Assembly (NCBI RefSeq): GCF_000801105.2
Contig: NC_079515.1
Location: 25,071,407 to 25,135,406 of the forward strand
Origin: Raphanus sativus
Lineage: Eukaryota > Streptophyta > Magnoliopsida > Brassicales > Brassicaceae
Reading direction: 5' to 3'
DNA: 64,000 nucleotides
Shown: positions 1-13,597 of the stretch, one piece after another
Layout: each line of letters opens with the position of its first letter
Numbering within the stretch: the stretch's first letter is position 1
The notes under the pieces: model-generated
What the model was told of the DNA's origin: nothing
The model's input: the letters and a program-made list of their open reading frames with translations, nothing else
Databases searched by the model: none
Program-made: the position numbers and the translations under genes

Positions 1-1338
1 CCCGTCTCACCAACGACGATGTCAACATCGTCGTAGCCGAGTGCTTTCATGGCTGAGTAAGTCGAGTCCATGAGAGTATCATACATGTTTGTGTAGACTT
101 TGCCGGTTAACGGGTCACGGACCGCCTTGTACGGTGAGCGGAAAATGGCGAAGTTGACGTTTTTGGGGTCGAAACCGAAGTAAGGGTAAGGGTTAACCAT
201 GAAAGGAGACTTGGTCTGGCGATGGTAAGCTAGGATTGGAGCCAATACGCCTGTGTCCCAGCCAGGTCTGAATCGACCGCTGCTTGGTGCACCGTTAAGC
301 TCATAGGCTATGATGTTAAGTGAGTGTGCGGTTGTGACCTGAGACCAAATTGCAACAAAAGTATATTATCAAAATCAATTACTATTATCTAACAAGTCAC
401 AAATGAATGAAACGACAATCATTGTGGCTAAATTTCATATGAATTTGATACTCTATATTATTTGATTTTACTAGGAGCATATATTATTTGATTTTACTAG
501 GAGCATACAGTATATGTATTTGTGATGTAATGAAATGACATTTTAAGGAATGACAGCACGTGGGATAGTCTATATGGTCGGACCTTTGAATGATTATCCT
601 TCACTAACTTTCTTTGATTCTTTTTACCCGATTTTTTTTTTTGAATTTTACTTGCGATATTTTTACCTTTAGATTGTTCCAACTTTATTATGCGCAATCA
701 ACGCATTGGTTCAGTTTTTTTCTCAACGTAAAAATTAACAAATTGCATTATCGCGCCAATTATCAATTATCATTTAATAAGTGACGCATAAATGACATCG
801 AAATATATTATTAATTATTAAATCACCAAAAACAGAAAAAAAAAGTGTGGAGATTAATGAAGAGAAAAAAACTGACCTTAACATCTTTGACACCAGCACG
901 TACCAAAGCAGCGTTAAGATTCTTCATCGCCGGTAAAAGATTCTTGATCATGTTATCATCTCCGGAGAGAAGAATCTCATTTCCGACAGAGATGTACTTG
1001 ATCTTTGTCTGAGGATGAAACGGTTGAATATTAGCAGAAACCCACCGACGAGCTTCTATCCCGTTAGCTAACGCCGGAATATCACCGTTAGGGACGGTGA
1101 CGACCACAGAGATTCCCGTTCCGGCGAAGGCACGGATGATATCTGGATTCACGTTGAAGATCTTGACGCTGTCTATGGTAGTCTGAGTCTTGAGGAAGTT
1201 CGCCACCTGAGTCGGAGGTGGGAGGTTTCCGAGAGTTCCGTAGTTGACGCCTATGGAGGAGATAGCGGCAGGGAGGGTGAGAAGTACGGCGGCGGAGAGG
1301 AGGAGGAGGAGAGAGATTGACGGTGGCGCTTTGGCCAT
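1..1338 (-). CDS. Glycoside hydrolase family 17 (glucan endo-1,3-beta-glucosidase-like), 5' part
   Basis: Predicted secreted beta-1,3-glucanase of family GH17, which cleaves callose-type glucans in the cell wall. Exon 1 is 877-1338 (154 codons) and exon 2 runs from 338 past the window edge at 1; the intron 339-876 has GT and AG ends and phase 0. The protein starts with a hydrophobic signal peptide of about 25 residues, followed by the GH17 opening IGVNYGTLGNLPPP. VTVPNGDIPAL and YISVGNEIL follow; the Glu of VGNE is the expected acid/base catalyst. Exon 2 gives NPYPYFGFDPKNVNFAIF and ends near VVGETG, where the nucleophile Glu is expected. The C-terminal half is outside the window, so a GPI signal or X8 domain cannot be judged. 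It is divergent to TPI with about 1.8 kb between. By synteny it resembles At3g55430 (memory, not searched). Confidence 0.9.
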
Positions 1339-3175
1339 TGTTTTGGTAGTTTTGGGAAAATGGGAAAATCAAACGATTCAAGTGAAACCCGTGAATAGTT
1401 TGGGGATGTTTATTTATGAGGAGAGAGATAATGTTTATTGAGAAACTACATATATATATATAATAGACATCTGTCTGTATAGGCCGCGTATACGTGTGGT
1501 AAAGTGTGTAGTATGTATTCTGCTTGTAGTGACGAACAGCTGGACTTTTTAGAAAGGAAATAAATAAGATGCTTGTCCTTTCACGTTCGTCGGCTTAAAT
1601 TTAGGCAAACTTGTAAATAATGGGATAAAGTGATTTGGTTATGATGACCGTGAAAAAAATAGTTAATTTGGCTAAATATAGTTTTTTTATATTTTATTTT
1701 TGTCATGTTTTGGTGTCTTTTCTTTTTTTAAACTTATGTTTTGGTGTTTTTCTGCTGTTTTTAATTGGTTCTTACTTTTTCTGTGTGATTTAATCCAAAA
1801 TCTTAACCTGATTTTTGCTAATCTAAAAGTTAGTTTATCGGATTATTTTTACTATCCTATTTTTATGTATATACAAATTTACTCGTTTCAAATAAAAGAA
1901 AGTAATATGGAGTGTTTGCTTCTTCTTTTTTCTGAATGTTGCTTTTCTAAGTTTTCGGATATGCTTTTTAACGATTCTTTTAATTGACAGATTTGAGTGT
2001 CCTAATTATACTTATTTAATGTAATTAACAAACTATTAGTACTATATAGGAGTAGTATATTAAATGAGAAGAAAAAGAAAGAGACGATAAATAGACGGAC
2101 ACGGTTTCTGATAGGCATATGGACACGTGTTTACTATGATAGAATCGTAGGAGTCTGAACACTGACGACCAAAGTCAAATAGATTCGAGTTTCAATGTAT
2201 GAAAATGTGGAGGAAGCCGATTCTTAACCTTTACGTACCCTTTTGTTTAGCCACTTGTTGTGCTTTCTTTAGTAAAGAAAGATCCTCCCATGTCTCCTCC
2301 TCCGCTGCTACTAGATAACAGTTTTATTGTCATTGTCATTTGCCAATGACAGCAACTTACGCTGATTAAGTGATTACACAACCAAGGCAACTTTTTTTTT
2401 TGAGTGAAGAGCATCAACCAAGGCAAGACAACTTTTTAAATTTCAAATTAGGTGAATTGGCAGTTAATTTTATATATCCTAAAAATAAAAATTAGGCGAA
2501 CATAGGATTGTAGACCCTATATTTCTGGAACAAGTTTGGAGCGGGGATTATTGAAAGACAATTTTCAATGGTGATAAAAAAAAATATGTTACCAGTTCGT
2601 CAGTTTCATTAACTTTGGTGGTATTCTGAACTTTAGATTAACAGAACTAAATTCAAAATATTAGGCTTTAGAGAGTAAAAGTTCAGGACTTCCGAATCAA
2701 ATGGATTACTCAAGGCAACGTCTAAATCAGCCAAAGAAGGTAGCTGAAGTATATTCAGAACACAAAACTATGAAACGAAGAACATGCTTAGTGGGCTTAT
2801 CTATATCCCTTTCCTCATGTATTTTGATGGGCCCGTTAAACATTATTACAACAGCAGCACTCTCCACGCCACATTTCTCGTTATTTGACGTTATTACCCT
2901 CATCTTTCCAGACCTTGGCCTACACGTCGACAATATATCCTCCCCCACGAAATTTACTTTATTACCCTCTTCTTTCCTTAGTCGTCTCAGGGGAATATTC
3001 CTATATACCTAGACACGATCGTAATTTCCAAACTCAAATGATATCGAGAGTTATAATATATAATAGTGACCCCTGCGAGAGACAACGGCCACTGAACACT
3101 CTCCTCTCTCTCTCGATCTATCTTTCTAAGCTCTCTACATCGTCGTTTCTCGTGATCATCGTTGAATTTGAAAAA
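1339..3175. other. Intergenic region between divergent GH17 and TPI genes
   Basis: This AT-rich stretch separates two head-to-head genes and must hold both promoters. Short open frames at 1700-1987, 2701-3012 and 2885-3268 have no recognisable domain, and the last two overlap the TPI promoter, leader and first exon. I see no mobile element with clear ends here. Confidence 0.6.
3051..3064 (+). promoter_or_regulatory. Probable TATA box of the TPI gene
   Basis: A TATAATATATAATA stretch lies about 110-125 bp before the TPI start codon. A pyrimidine-rich leader with CTCTCTCTC tracts (about 3100-3140) follows it, as is usual for strongly expressed plant housekeeping genes. The transcription start is not visible from sequence alone. 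Confidence 0.45.
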
Positions 3176-5204
<2,029 letters not shown>

Positions 5205-5671
5205 TGAGTTTCACTAAGCAATATAGCTTCCTTTTGCTTTTTTTTCCAGTCTCAACTCTGAATTTTAAAAATGAATAAGTTGATACAGTATTATTGTGAT
5301 ACTCTTTGGTTCATGTGTATGTTTTCTTGAGAAGGCAAACAATCATTTTCTTCACCATTTATTTAGCTGTGAGCTTACAAAATATCTCTCCCTTTGATGC
5401 TCTGTCCGTGTTCTTTAACTTCCGGGCTTTTTAATTAAAAGGAAATTAAGTTATATACAGCCCGATCGAGGAAGTGTTTTTCTCTTTGCTGTCTAGCCCA
5501 GTACAAATGATTTTAGCCCAATAACAAACGTCTCGGCTTTTCTTTTCTAAGAAGACTTTTCATTGACAGTGACACCATCAGTTCTTATCTCTACAGTCGT
5601 CCTATCGTTGTCCAATTAAATCATTTTAACTAATGTTTTGAAAATTTGGGTAGCGTCGTAGTTTGTTTTGT
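5205..5671. other. TPI 3' flank
   Basis: This segment covers the TPI 3' untranslated region and downstream DNA. I see no gene or element boundary in it before the terminal inverted repeat at 5672. Confidence 0.5.
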
Positions 5672-5855
5672 AGGGGTGGGAAAAAAACCCAAACCGAACT
5701 GAACCAACCAAACTGAAGTTAAACCGAACTAAACCAAACCGTGATCTCTATATAATCTAATTGGTTCATGTTTTATTTAATCCGAATAGTTTGGTTTGGT
5801 TTGGGTTTAAACCGAACCAAACCGACAATCCAATATATATATAGTAAAATATATA

Positions 5856-5892
<37 letters not shown>

Positions 5893-6305
5893 CATATTGT
5901 AACTTTTAGTTAAAGTTTTGTTTTTTATTTTTTTCATAACTTTCATATCGTTAAAAAAATTATAAATACGATTCAAATAATACTATTATATATAAAATCA
6001 TGTAGTATAAGTTTTTATATTTTTACTCTATCGTTTATGAGTTGATTACTTTTTAATAAAAATATAAAACTGATGCCTTCATATTTTATAATCAACTCGA
6101 ACTATACCGAACCAAACTAGACCATAATAATGTAAACCGAATTAAATCTAAACCAAACCGAACTGAACCGAACCGAATTAAACCCAAACCGAACCCAAAC
6201 CAAAGTTACTTTGGTTTTAATTGGTTTGAATTTTATAAAACCCAAATTACCCAAACCAAACCGAACTCAAACCGAACCCGAAACTAAACCGAAATACCCA
6301 CCCCT
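5672..6305. mobile_element. Non-autonomous TIR element rich in AACCGAACC repeats (634 bp)
   Basis: The segment is bounded by a perfect 9-bp inverted repeat, AGGGGTGGG at 5672-5680 and CCCACCCCT at 6297-6305. Both subterminal regions are made of degenerate AACCGAAC/AAACCAAACC units in inverted orientation, a look I know from crucifer hAT-like or Mutator-like small elements. The middle is AT-rich and includes a TA microsatellite at about 5855-5890. No coding capacity is seen. I could not find a convincing target-site duplication, so the class is uncertain. Confidence 0.6.
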
Positions 6306-8043
6306 GTGTAGATTCGTTGCGGCTGTAAAACAAGTACAAGAAAAGGTGGTATGTAACTTTTTTTTACTTGTCATTATATCTTATCATCAAAACTGATTTA
6401 AGTTTTAATCATCAACTAGACCTGATATAGGGATACATCATGTGTTCCACTTCAATTAGTATTCGATTCCTGATAAGTAATGGTGTCAGCCACTTCAAAA
6501 AGTAGAATACTTTTTGAATGATGAAAACTCACGGGGTTTGGCCAGATAATGCTGCTGTAGCGAATGGGTATTTAGTTTTATTTATTTATTCTCTCTTTTT
6601 CGGCTACTGGCATATCAATTTTGACCTTTAAGCTTTTATAATGTTGTTTTATTCTCAACTTTATGGTCGGTAATCATAAGAAAAATATAGCATTAGGAAA
6701 ACCCCATGGAAAAGTAAATTTAAAAATCGTCAAGGAGAAACTCATTAATATTAACGAATGTCATTATTTGGTTGTGGATTGTGGAAAAGAAAACGTATGC
6801 TACATAGAGTGGTAATACTTATTACTTGTTAACTACTAAGTGTGCGAATAGAGTAACGGGACAAGTGCGATTCTCTTTCACATGTAGTTTTCCCGCACTG
6901 CATTCATCATTCATCATTTTATGTTTTTAAAAGCAGTTTAAATAGGAGATCTGCATGCATATCAAAATTTTCTGTCTTTTTGTGAAAAAAGCAGGAGATC
7001 TGTATACAGATCTCACCCGCCAATATTTGATGGTGTTGATCTGCTTTTTTTTTGTTTGGTTAATAAATAACTTTGTTACAATACATAACTTTAAAATATA
7101 TTTGTTTAGTTTTATGAATATAATATTTTTATTTTATTTTATTTACAACTTTAGCAATACAAAATTATCATCTTTTACTTATTATTTTTTTTTCATATAA
7201 TTTTTACTTTTTAAATAATTATATTAATATAATGCATATTTCAATTATAATATATTATGTTTATATATAGTAATATAGCTTAAATATGTATACTAATATA
7301 AGAGATGTGTATTTTGTATTACGCAAATATATAGTAATATAATTTAAATATGTATACTTATGAAGAGAGATATATATATTTTATTTATATATTTAATTAT
7401 GGTATATATTATACAAATATATAGTAATATAATTGAAATATGAACAATAATGGAAAAGATATATTTCATTAAATTTTTATTTTAAAATTGTGATATAATG
7501 GATTTAATTTTTGTTATTTATGTACTATATTTATATAATATATATTTTGATATATTTTATTATAATCTTTTAAACATTTAATCTATTTTATTTGGATTTT
7601 TATCATTTAAAACTATAATAATTGTTTTTCTGATTGATCCGTATTTCTCCTTCTTGATCTACTTGATCTGCACTTCGCCTGCTTGATCTGTATTTCTCAT
7701 GTTTGATCCGTTTGATCTGCTTGATCTGTACTGCTTACCGCTTTTACCATCTGAAGCCTAATAAGTAAAAACAGATCAGCGGAACTGACTTGATAATGTA
7801 AGAGTTAAAGAGACGGATAAGTCCAAAAAAAGAGCTCCGGATGTCAAAAACTGTTGAAAAAACTAATGTAATCAATACGGGTTTTGACCTCACCACGAAA
7901 GTAAAAGTGAGTATGAATTTTGACCTGACCAAGAATAATCTAACTATAATACCAATAATGTAGCGACTTATAAATATGATCACGTTTTATCTCCCAAGTC
8001 AGACCAGAGATAGCTCGTTAATGTATATAGTTTAATAGTTGTA
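6306..8043. other. Gene-free AT-rich region
   Basis: No gene is recognised. The segment contains a perfect 20-bp palindrome at 6995-7014, long AT-rich tracts at 7080-7620, and a cluster of TTGATCTG/TTGATCCG repeats at about 7630-7735. The short open frames here (for example 7744-7983 on the minus strand) show no family features. Confidence 0.5.
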
Positions 8044-8110
8044 CTAGATATTAACCCGCCCTTTCAAGAGCGGGTATATTTTTTTGTTTTAAGTTTAATT
8101 TTTATGTCAA
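8044..8110 (-). mobile_element. Helitron-type 3' end (5' end not located)
   Basis: Read on the minus strand, the sequence ends ...GGGCGGGTTAATATCTAG, with a GC-rich hairpin just before the terminal CTAG (8044-8047), followed by T. This is the plant Helitron 3' signature. The hairpin and its neighbouring T-rich tract are partly duplicated at 8109-8150. I could not place the 5' TC end, so the element length is unknown; it may extend several hundred bases to the right. Confidence 0.5.
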
Positions 8111-8150
8111 GGGCGGGTATATTTTTTTGTTTTAAATTTAATTTTTATGT

Positions 8151-10189
8151 TTGTGTTTTCTTTGTGATTATATTTGTATTTTTCTTTATAATTATATTTG
8201 TGTATAAATCTTAATCAAAATATATTTTATTAAATAATAGTAATTTAAAAATTGATTTGGTATACGTTTCGGTTAGGGCTGGGTTGCGGGTCGAACCCGG
8301 CCTGCTGACCCGCCAACCCGCGGATTTCATTTTTGTTTTGATCAAAAAATCTGATCCGTACAATGCGCAAACAAATAATTTTGTATTCACTCCGCTTAAC
8401 TTTACGGTTATCCTCGGGTTATTTTTTTTAAAAAATAATTATTTAATTTAACTATTAAAAAATATAAAAGTATATTTCTAATAAAAAATTATATATCATC
8501 AAAATTTATATATAAATTATAGTTTTATTATCTATGTTTTGTCTTCCTAAACATATTTTAAATTATCTTCTCCCATGAACCCGTCCTTCGTGAACAAAAA
8601 ATAAATATTTAGATTTTAAACATTTATATTATTTTATAATCAAAATGCATATTTTTTGGAGTTATTTTTAATACTTACATTTCTATAAATTGAAAGTTTT
8701 CATATTTTTTATTTTATTACATCTATACATTTATTGTTTGGATTTTTGATTATACAATAAAAGTAATTTTAATTTTACTGGATTTGGGAAGGGGATTTAT
8801 ATTATTTGTTTCCAATATAAAATGTATTGATTAAATGGGCCAATGAAAATTATTTATTATTTAATGAAATATGAAGCTGGGCTTCACTAAAAAAACCAAA
8901 ATTTTATCCAGTTTATAATATAATTGGTCAATCTATATCTCTTTTTCATTATGACATCCATGTTTTCCAAAAAAAAAAATAGAAACGCCAAAGAATTAAA
9001 ACAAAAATATGCATTTTGAAAGGACGTGTATACCTTTTGTTTTACATATTTTTCAGAAATTTAATTTTAATATTTTTATTTTTGTTTGTAATCATATTTG
9101 TGTTTTTTGTAATTATATATTTGTAAAATCTATTCTATTAATTTTGCAGCATGACCGATTGATACATGTTAGATTCAATTATTTACAATCTACTTTTTGA
9201 AATAACTAACTGCCAATATTTAACATATATAATATAACGTGACTTGTGATATTTTATAACTTCCCTTCCCATTTACTTCCTATAATTTAGGGATGCACTA
9301 TTTTGAAAAGAAAAAAAATTACATACACATCTATTATATGCTTTGATTTCCCCATATCTGACACCATTTTTAATATATATTACCAATAAAATTAATAACA
9401 TTTATATTTATAGTATCAATAACTGTTTTTACAAATAAATACATAACTATACCAACTTTAAATATCAGTCTGTTTGAATAAAAATATAGAACAATTCAAA
9501 TAATTTTAAATTTATGGATAAAAATTGTTTCTGGGTCATTTTGTTTATAAATAATATTTTAGTATATTTAGGTATTTAGAAAATTAATGTAGGTGGGTAT
9601 ATAATTTTATTTTAAAATTTTGGATATCTATTTGATTCGCGGTTTGATTCCGTTTCAAATTTAACTTTTGGTTCCAGAAATATAGAATTCACTTGATTAT
9701 TTATGAATTTGGTTCACATTTGCTTTTGGTTATTTGGTTTTGTATAAATATGTCCAAACCTATACAATATCTTATATAGTGTGTTTGAGTATCCATTCGA
9801 GTTCGGTTAAGATCTATACGGATTTTCAGATTTTCTGGATTAAATATTTCATTTCCTTTCAGGTATTTTTAAATTTTAGTTCGGATTCGAATAACCCGTT
9901 AAAATTATTTTAAATATTTTAAAATTCATATCTAATTTAAATTTCATAAATCTAAAAGAAAAATAATATATATTCTATTAATCAATTTTTCTAGATATTA
10001 TTTAGTTCTTTCGTTTCATGTCTTGGGTTTTATAATTAACCTCTCATATATTAAAAGTAATATCTTTCAAAAAAAAATTCAAAAAATTTATTCAGTTTTT
10101 CGGTGCGGATTGGATTTGATATTGGTTTTGGGTATATAGTATGAGACTTTGATATTTAAGTCGATTCCGAGATAGATTTTTTTGGATAC
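8151..10189. other. Gene-free AT-rich repeat region
   Basis: No gene is recognised. Segments near 8260-8330 and 9620-9900 contain scattered CGGTT/AACCG motifs typical of old crucifer transposon sequence. Other parts resemble the interior of the Helitrons at 44.4 kb. Short open frames have transposon-like or random composition. Confidence 0.45.
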
Positions 10190-10740
10190 AAACATTCTTC
10201 ACTAATTATGTTAGATAATTACTGAGAAATATAATATGTTGCAAATTTAGGAATAAAGTTTAAAAATAATTTCTGAAATACATATGGCAGAAGTGTGTAG
10301 TTATGCAACTTGACATATTTAATATACTTACCAAAAATTATACTAAATTAAATTAATATTAATTATAAATATAACTACAAAAAACAAAAATATAAAGATT
10401 ATTTAAAAATAAAAAAAATAAAACAAAAAATATACCCGCCCTTTTATACAAGTTATAGATTTTGATTATATTTATACAAGTTATAGAAATGATAAGATAT
10501 TAAAGTTAGTTCGTGTTAACCACACTTTAACTAACTTTTCATATTTATCTTTAATATTAATTCAGTTTAATTTAACTTTTGCTAAATATATTGAATATGT
10601 CAAATTACATAACTATATACTTGTGTCAAAGACATTTCACTAATTTAGTTATAAATTTTATTCCTAAAATTTTAAAAATATTATTTTTCTTAGTAGTTAA
10701 CTAATTATAAAAGTTACAATTGCTCACACTATATTACTAA
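10190..10740. repeat. Large imperfect inverted repeat
   Basis: The left arm (about 10190-10430) and right arm (about 10510-10740) are diverged reverse complements: both contain versions of AATATGTCAA..CATAACTA and TTTATTCCTAAA in opposite orientation. The loop holds a CCCGCCCTTTTATA tract like the Helitron 3' hairpins elsewhere in the window. The simplest reading is two copies of one Helitron-like family inserted tail to tail. The arm limits were judged by eye. Confidence 0.45.
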
Positions 10741-10855
10741 TTTTACGTTGGTTTTTTTATAAAATAAATAACAAATTATATAAACTATTTTGTTTGGAAA
10801 AATATAGATTGATCTTATATCTTATTAAAGATCAATTAGGCAATAAATCTTAATA

Positions 10856-11113
10856 CTCCCTCTGTTTTTTAAAGATTGATGTTTTAGATTTTTCACATAT
10901 ATTAAGAAAATTCATTGAATTTTGATTATAAATGTATTGTTTTTTGTGAATAACAACTTTCCATAGCTTTTAACCAATAGAAATTCAATAAACACTATTA
11001 ATTTTTTTGAAACTAACAATTTTTCATTAAATCATACATTGAAAAAGTAAAAAATCAATCTTTTTGAAACAACTATTTTTTCCAGAACATCAATCATTTA
11101 GGAACGGAGGGAG
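10856..11113. mobile_element. Stowaway-like MITE (258 bp)
   Basis: Terminal inverted repeats CTCCCTCTGTT at the left and AACGGAGGGAG at the right are flanked by TA on both sides (10854-10855 and 11114-11115). This is the Tc1/mariner Stowaway signature. There is no coding capacity. Confidence 0.8.
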
Positions 11114-11277
11114 TAAAAAACACTTTTGAAAACAACAATTAACCCAACAAACTTCTAAGTTAACACATTTATATATCATGTTATGGGAAAATGTTCCCTA
11201 CGTAACATTAGAGGTTAATTGTTGTTGTTTTTTTTTTAACGGCGTTAATTGTTGTTTCCAAAAGTACCTTTTTATTA

Positions 11278-12384
11278 AGAGGTTGATTGTTTACAGATTC
11301 TAAACTAGTTTTTGGTTTTTGTTTTTGGAAAAACCAATTTTTAGACAATCAAGTTTTTAAAGAATTAGATTCCCTATATTTTAGGGAAACTGGTTTTTAA
11401 GATAACTGTAATTTTCTTAACAAAAACCAAAATCCAAAATTTCTTGGTTTTTTACCTATAACTTACGTCAGTTTTTGTTTTTTTTTTTGGAATTAAAAGT
11501 GTTGCTACATTTATGCACTAAAATAGGAAAAAATAAATAAAATGCCAACTACTATGTACAAATACGTTTAGTAATAATAATTTGTTTAACATACATAACA
11601 TAGAATAATTTATATTAAGAACATTCTTTTAAATTTGTCATTAAAGCTAAATTAGTTATTTAAACTTACTTTTACCTAGAGTCTGTATGTTTTGTTAATT
11701 ACTAACTTCAAAATAATTCAGATAAAATTTGAAAATGGTCAGAAATACAAAATTATTTATTTATTTATTTGAAGTTACTAATTACAAGAATTACATATAT
11801 ATATATTAGTAACCTTTTATTTTATTTAGAGAAATGAGATTTTTTATTTTACTATTCGATACCTATAAGTTATATTTTGTATCCATTTGGTTTTACTTTA
11901 TATTAACTAGGACTAGAAATAATAGTTTTCTTTTAATATTTCATACTTATAAAATAATTTTTCTATTCTTTTAAATTTTACTTAGTATAAATAAGATTAG
12001 GAATATTTCTTTTTTGAAAAATGACTATAGATTTCCAAAATTCTATATATGAGATTTACGATAGTTTTATTTTTATTTGCAGTATTTATTTTAAGATAAT
12101 TTTATCAAATATTTTTATGTTTGTTTTGTATAATATTATTTTATATTTTACTTTTGCAGGATAAATATTTTACTATTAATAATATTTTTATTTTATTAAC
12201 TTTAAAATCAAAAACTAAAAACTAGAAACCAAAATCTAAAACAACCATTCATGATTTTATAAAAACTAAAATCTACTACAAAATCAAAAACCAAAAACTA
12301 AAAACTAAAATCTAAAAACCAAAAACCAAAATCTAAAAACTAGAAACTAAAATCTAAAAACCAAGAAAACAATCATCACCTAAG
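11278..12384. mobile_element. Putative non-autonomous TIR element with GTTTTTGG-rich ends
   Basis: The left end (GGTTGATTGTTT, followed by AGTTTTTGGTTTTTG) is roughly inverted at the right end (long ACTAAAAACC/AACCAAAATC tracts, then AAACAATCATCACC). The arms are long, low in complexity and imperfect. The middle is AT-rich with no open frame of note. The exact ends and duplicated target site are unclear. Confidence 0.45.
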
Positions 12385-12910
12385 ATTTATTTATGCACGT
12401 GACCCTGGTTTAATTCCATCCTACAACCTATATTACATTTTCCAGAATTATTTAACTAAGTAGAAATTCACGATTTTGCCCCCATCACTTTAATCAGTCT
12501 CTCTGCAATCCTAGCCGCCGTATAACACCATTTTCACTGTTTTTTTTGTTTTACAGGTTTTCTATGGCAATAGCAGATTTGAAACTACGGGGGACTAAGT
12601 TATTGTTTTTTTTTCTTTTTCAATCTCGCAATTGACTCGGAGTCGCGGACATAACTCGCTCAACCGCTTGACCATGCCGATCTGCTCCATCTCGCCACGG
12701 TGCACAACAATTGGCGAATAACAGGCATAACGTAGGCAATCCGGTCATTTTTTAACAATTTTTGTAAAAAGATATGTTGGAAATTGAACGTGGTCAGAGA
12801 TGAACAACGATCAAATACAGTTATTAAAAAGTTAGTTTACTTTTAAATAAGGGCAAATAATATGAGTGATTTGTATTAGTAATATTAATATGATTCAGTT
12901 ATATTTTAAA
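12385..12910. other. Gene-free spacer between mobile elements
   Basis: No gene or complete element is seen. There is a somewhat GC-richer patch at about 12480-12740 without a recognisable coding frame; it could be an old gene or transposon fragment. Confidence 0.4.
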
Positions 12911-13597
12911 CTAGATTTTGATCCGCGCTTTTGAAGCGCGGGATATTTTACGATGAAAAATTTTACTAATAATTTAACAAATATTTTGGTAATTTTTAAA
13001 GAATGTGTATTTGAAATATTTTTGTATTTAAATCAGTATTTTTAAATTCAACCCGATTGTGATTATACCGGTTAATCCGAAGATCTGACAATTCAATTTA
13101 TGTTTTTAAAATATTCATATTAAAAAATCACTAAAACCCGAGACTAACCGATTGAACTGATGGATGACCGATATGTAATCTAATTGGATTTAAATTGTAA
13201 TAGTTTCATAATTTGTAATCTTATAATCGAAATTTTAAAGTTCACTATTTTGCAATTTATGAAATTATGACGTTTCTACAAAATTTTAAAGAGAAAATGA
13301 TAGATATAAAATAACTAAGATTAATTATTGTATTATTTGAAAATATTGATAGTAGTATAAAAAATATATTGTTTGGAAACATTGATAGTAGTATAAAGAA
13401 ATAAGTATATTGTTTGGAAATATTGATAGTATTATAAAGAAATAAGTATATTGTTTGGAAACATGGATAGTAGTATAAAGAAAAGAAATTAGTGATTTAA
13501 TGTATGTTTAATTATAAAGTATAAAGGTGTATTTAATTTAAAAACTTACAAAATAAATGTTAGGTCCAACAAAATGTTTCTGTTTTAATAAGATAGA
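12911..13597 (-). mobile_element. Non-autonomous Helitron (687 bp)
   Basis: On the minus strand the element begins TCTATCTTATTAAAACAG (end at 13597, preceded by A). It ends with a hairpin, CCCGCGCTTCAAAAGCGCGG, then ATCAAAATCTAG (CTAG at 12911-12914) followed by T. These are the Helitron 5' TC and 3' CTAG rules with insertion between A and T. The interior closely matches the element at 60812-61458, which lies in the other orientation. No Rep/helicase coding sequence is present. Confidence 0.85.

Noticed and set aside
497..697. Minus-strand frame of 66 residues rich in Lys
   Set aside because: It lies inside the GH17 intron (339-876); its lysine runs come from T-tracts.
1088..1381. Minus-strand frame over the GH17 first exon
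   Set aside because: It is an out-of-frame shadow of the GH17 exon, which has the conserved GVNYGT and VGNE motifs in the other frame.
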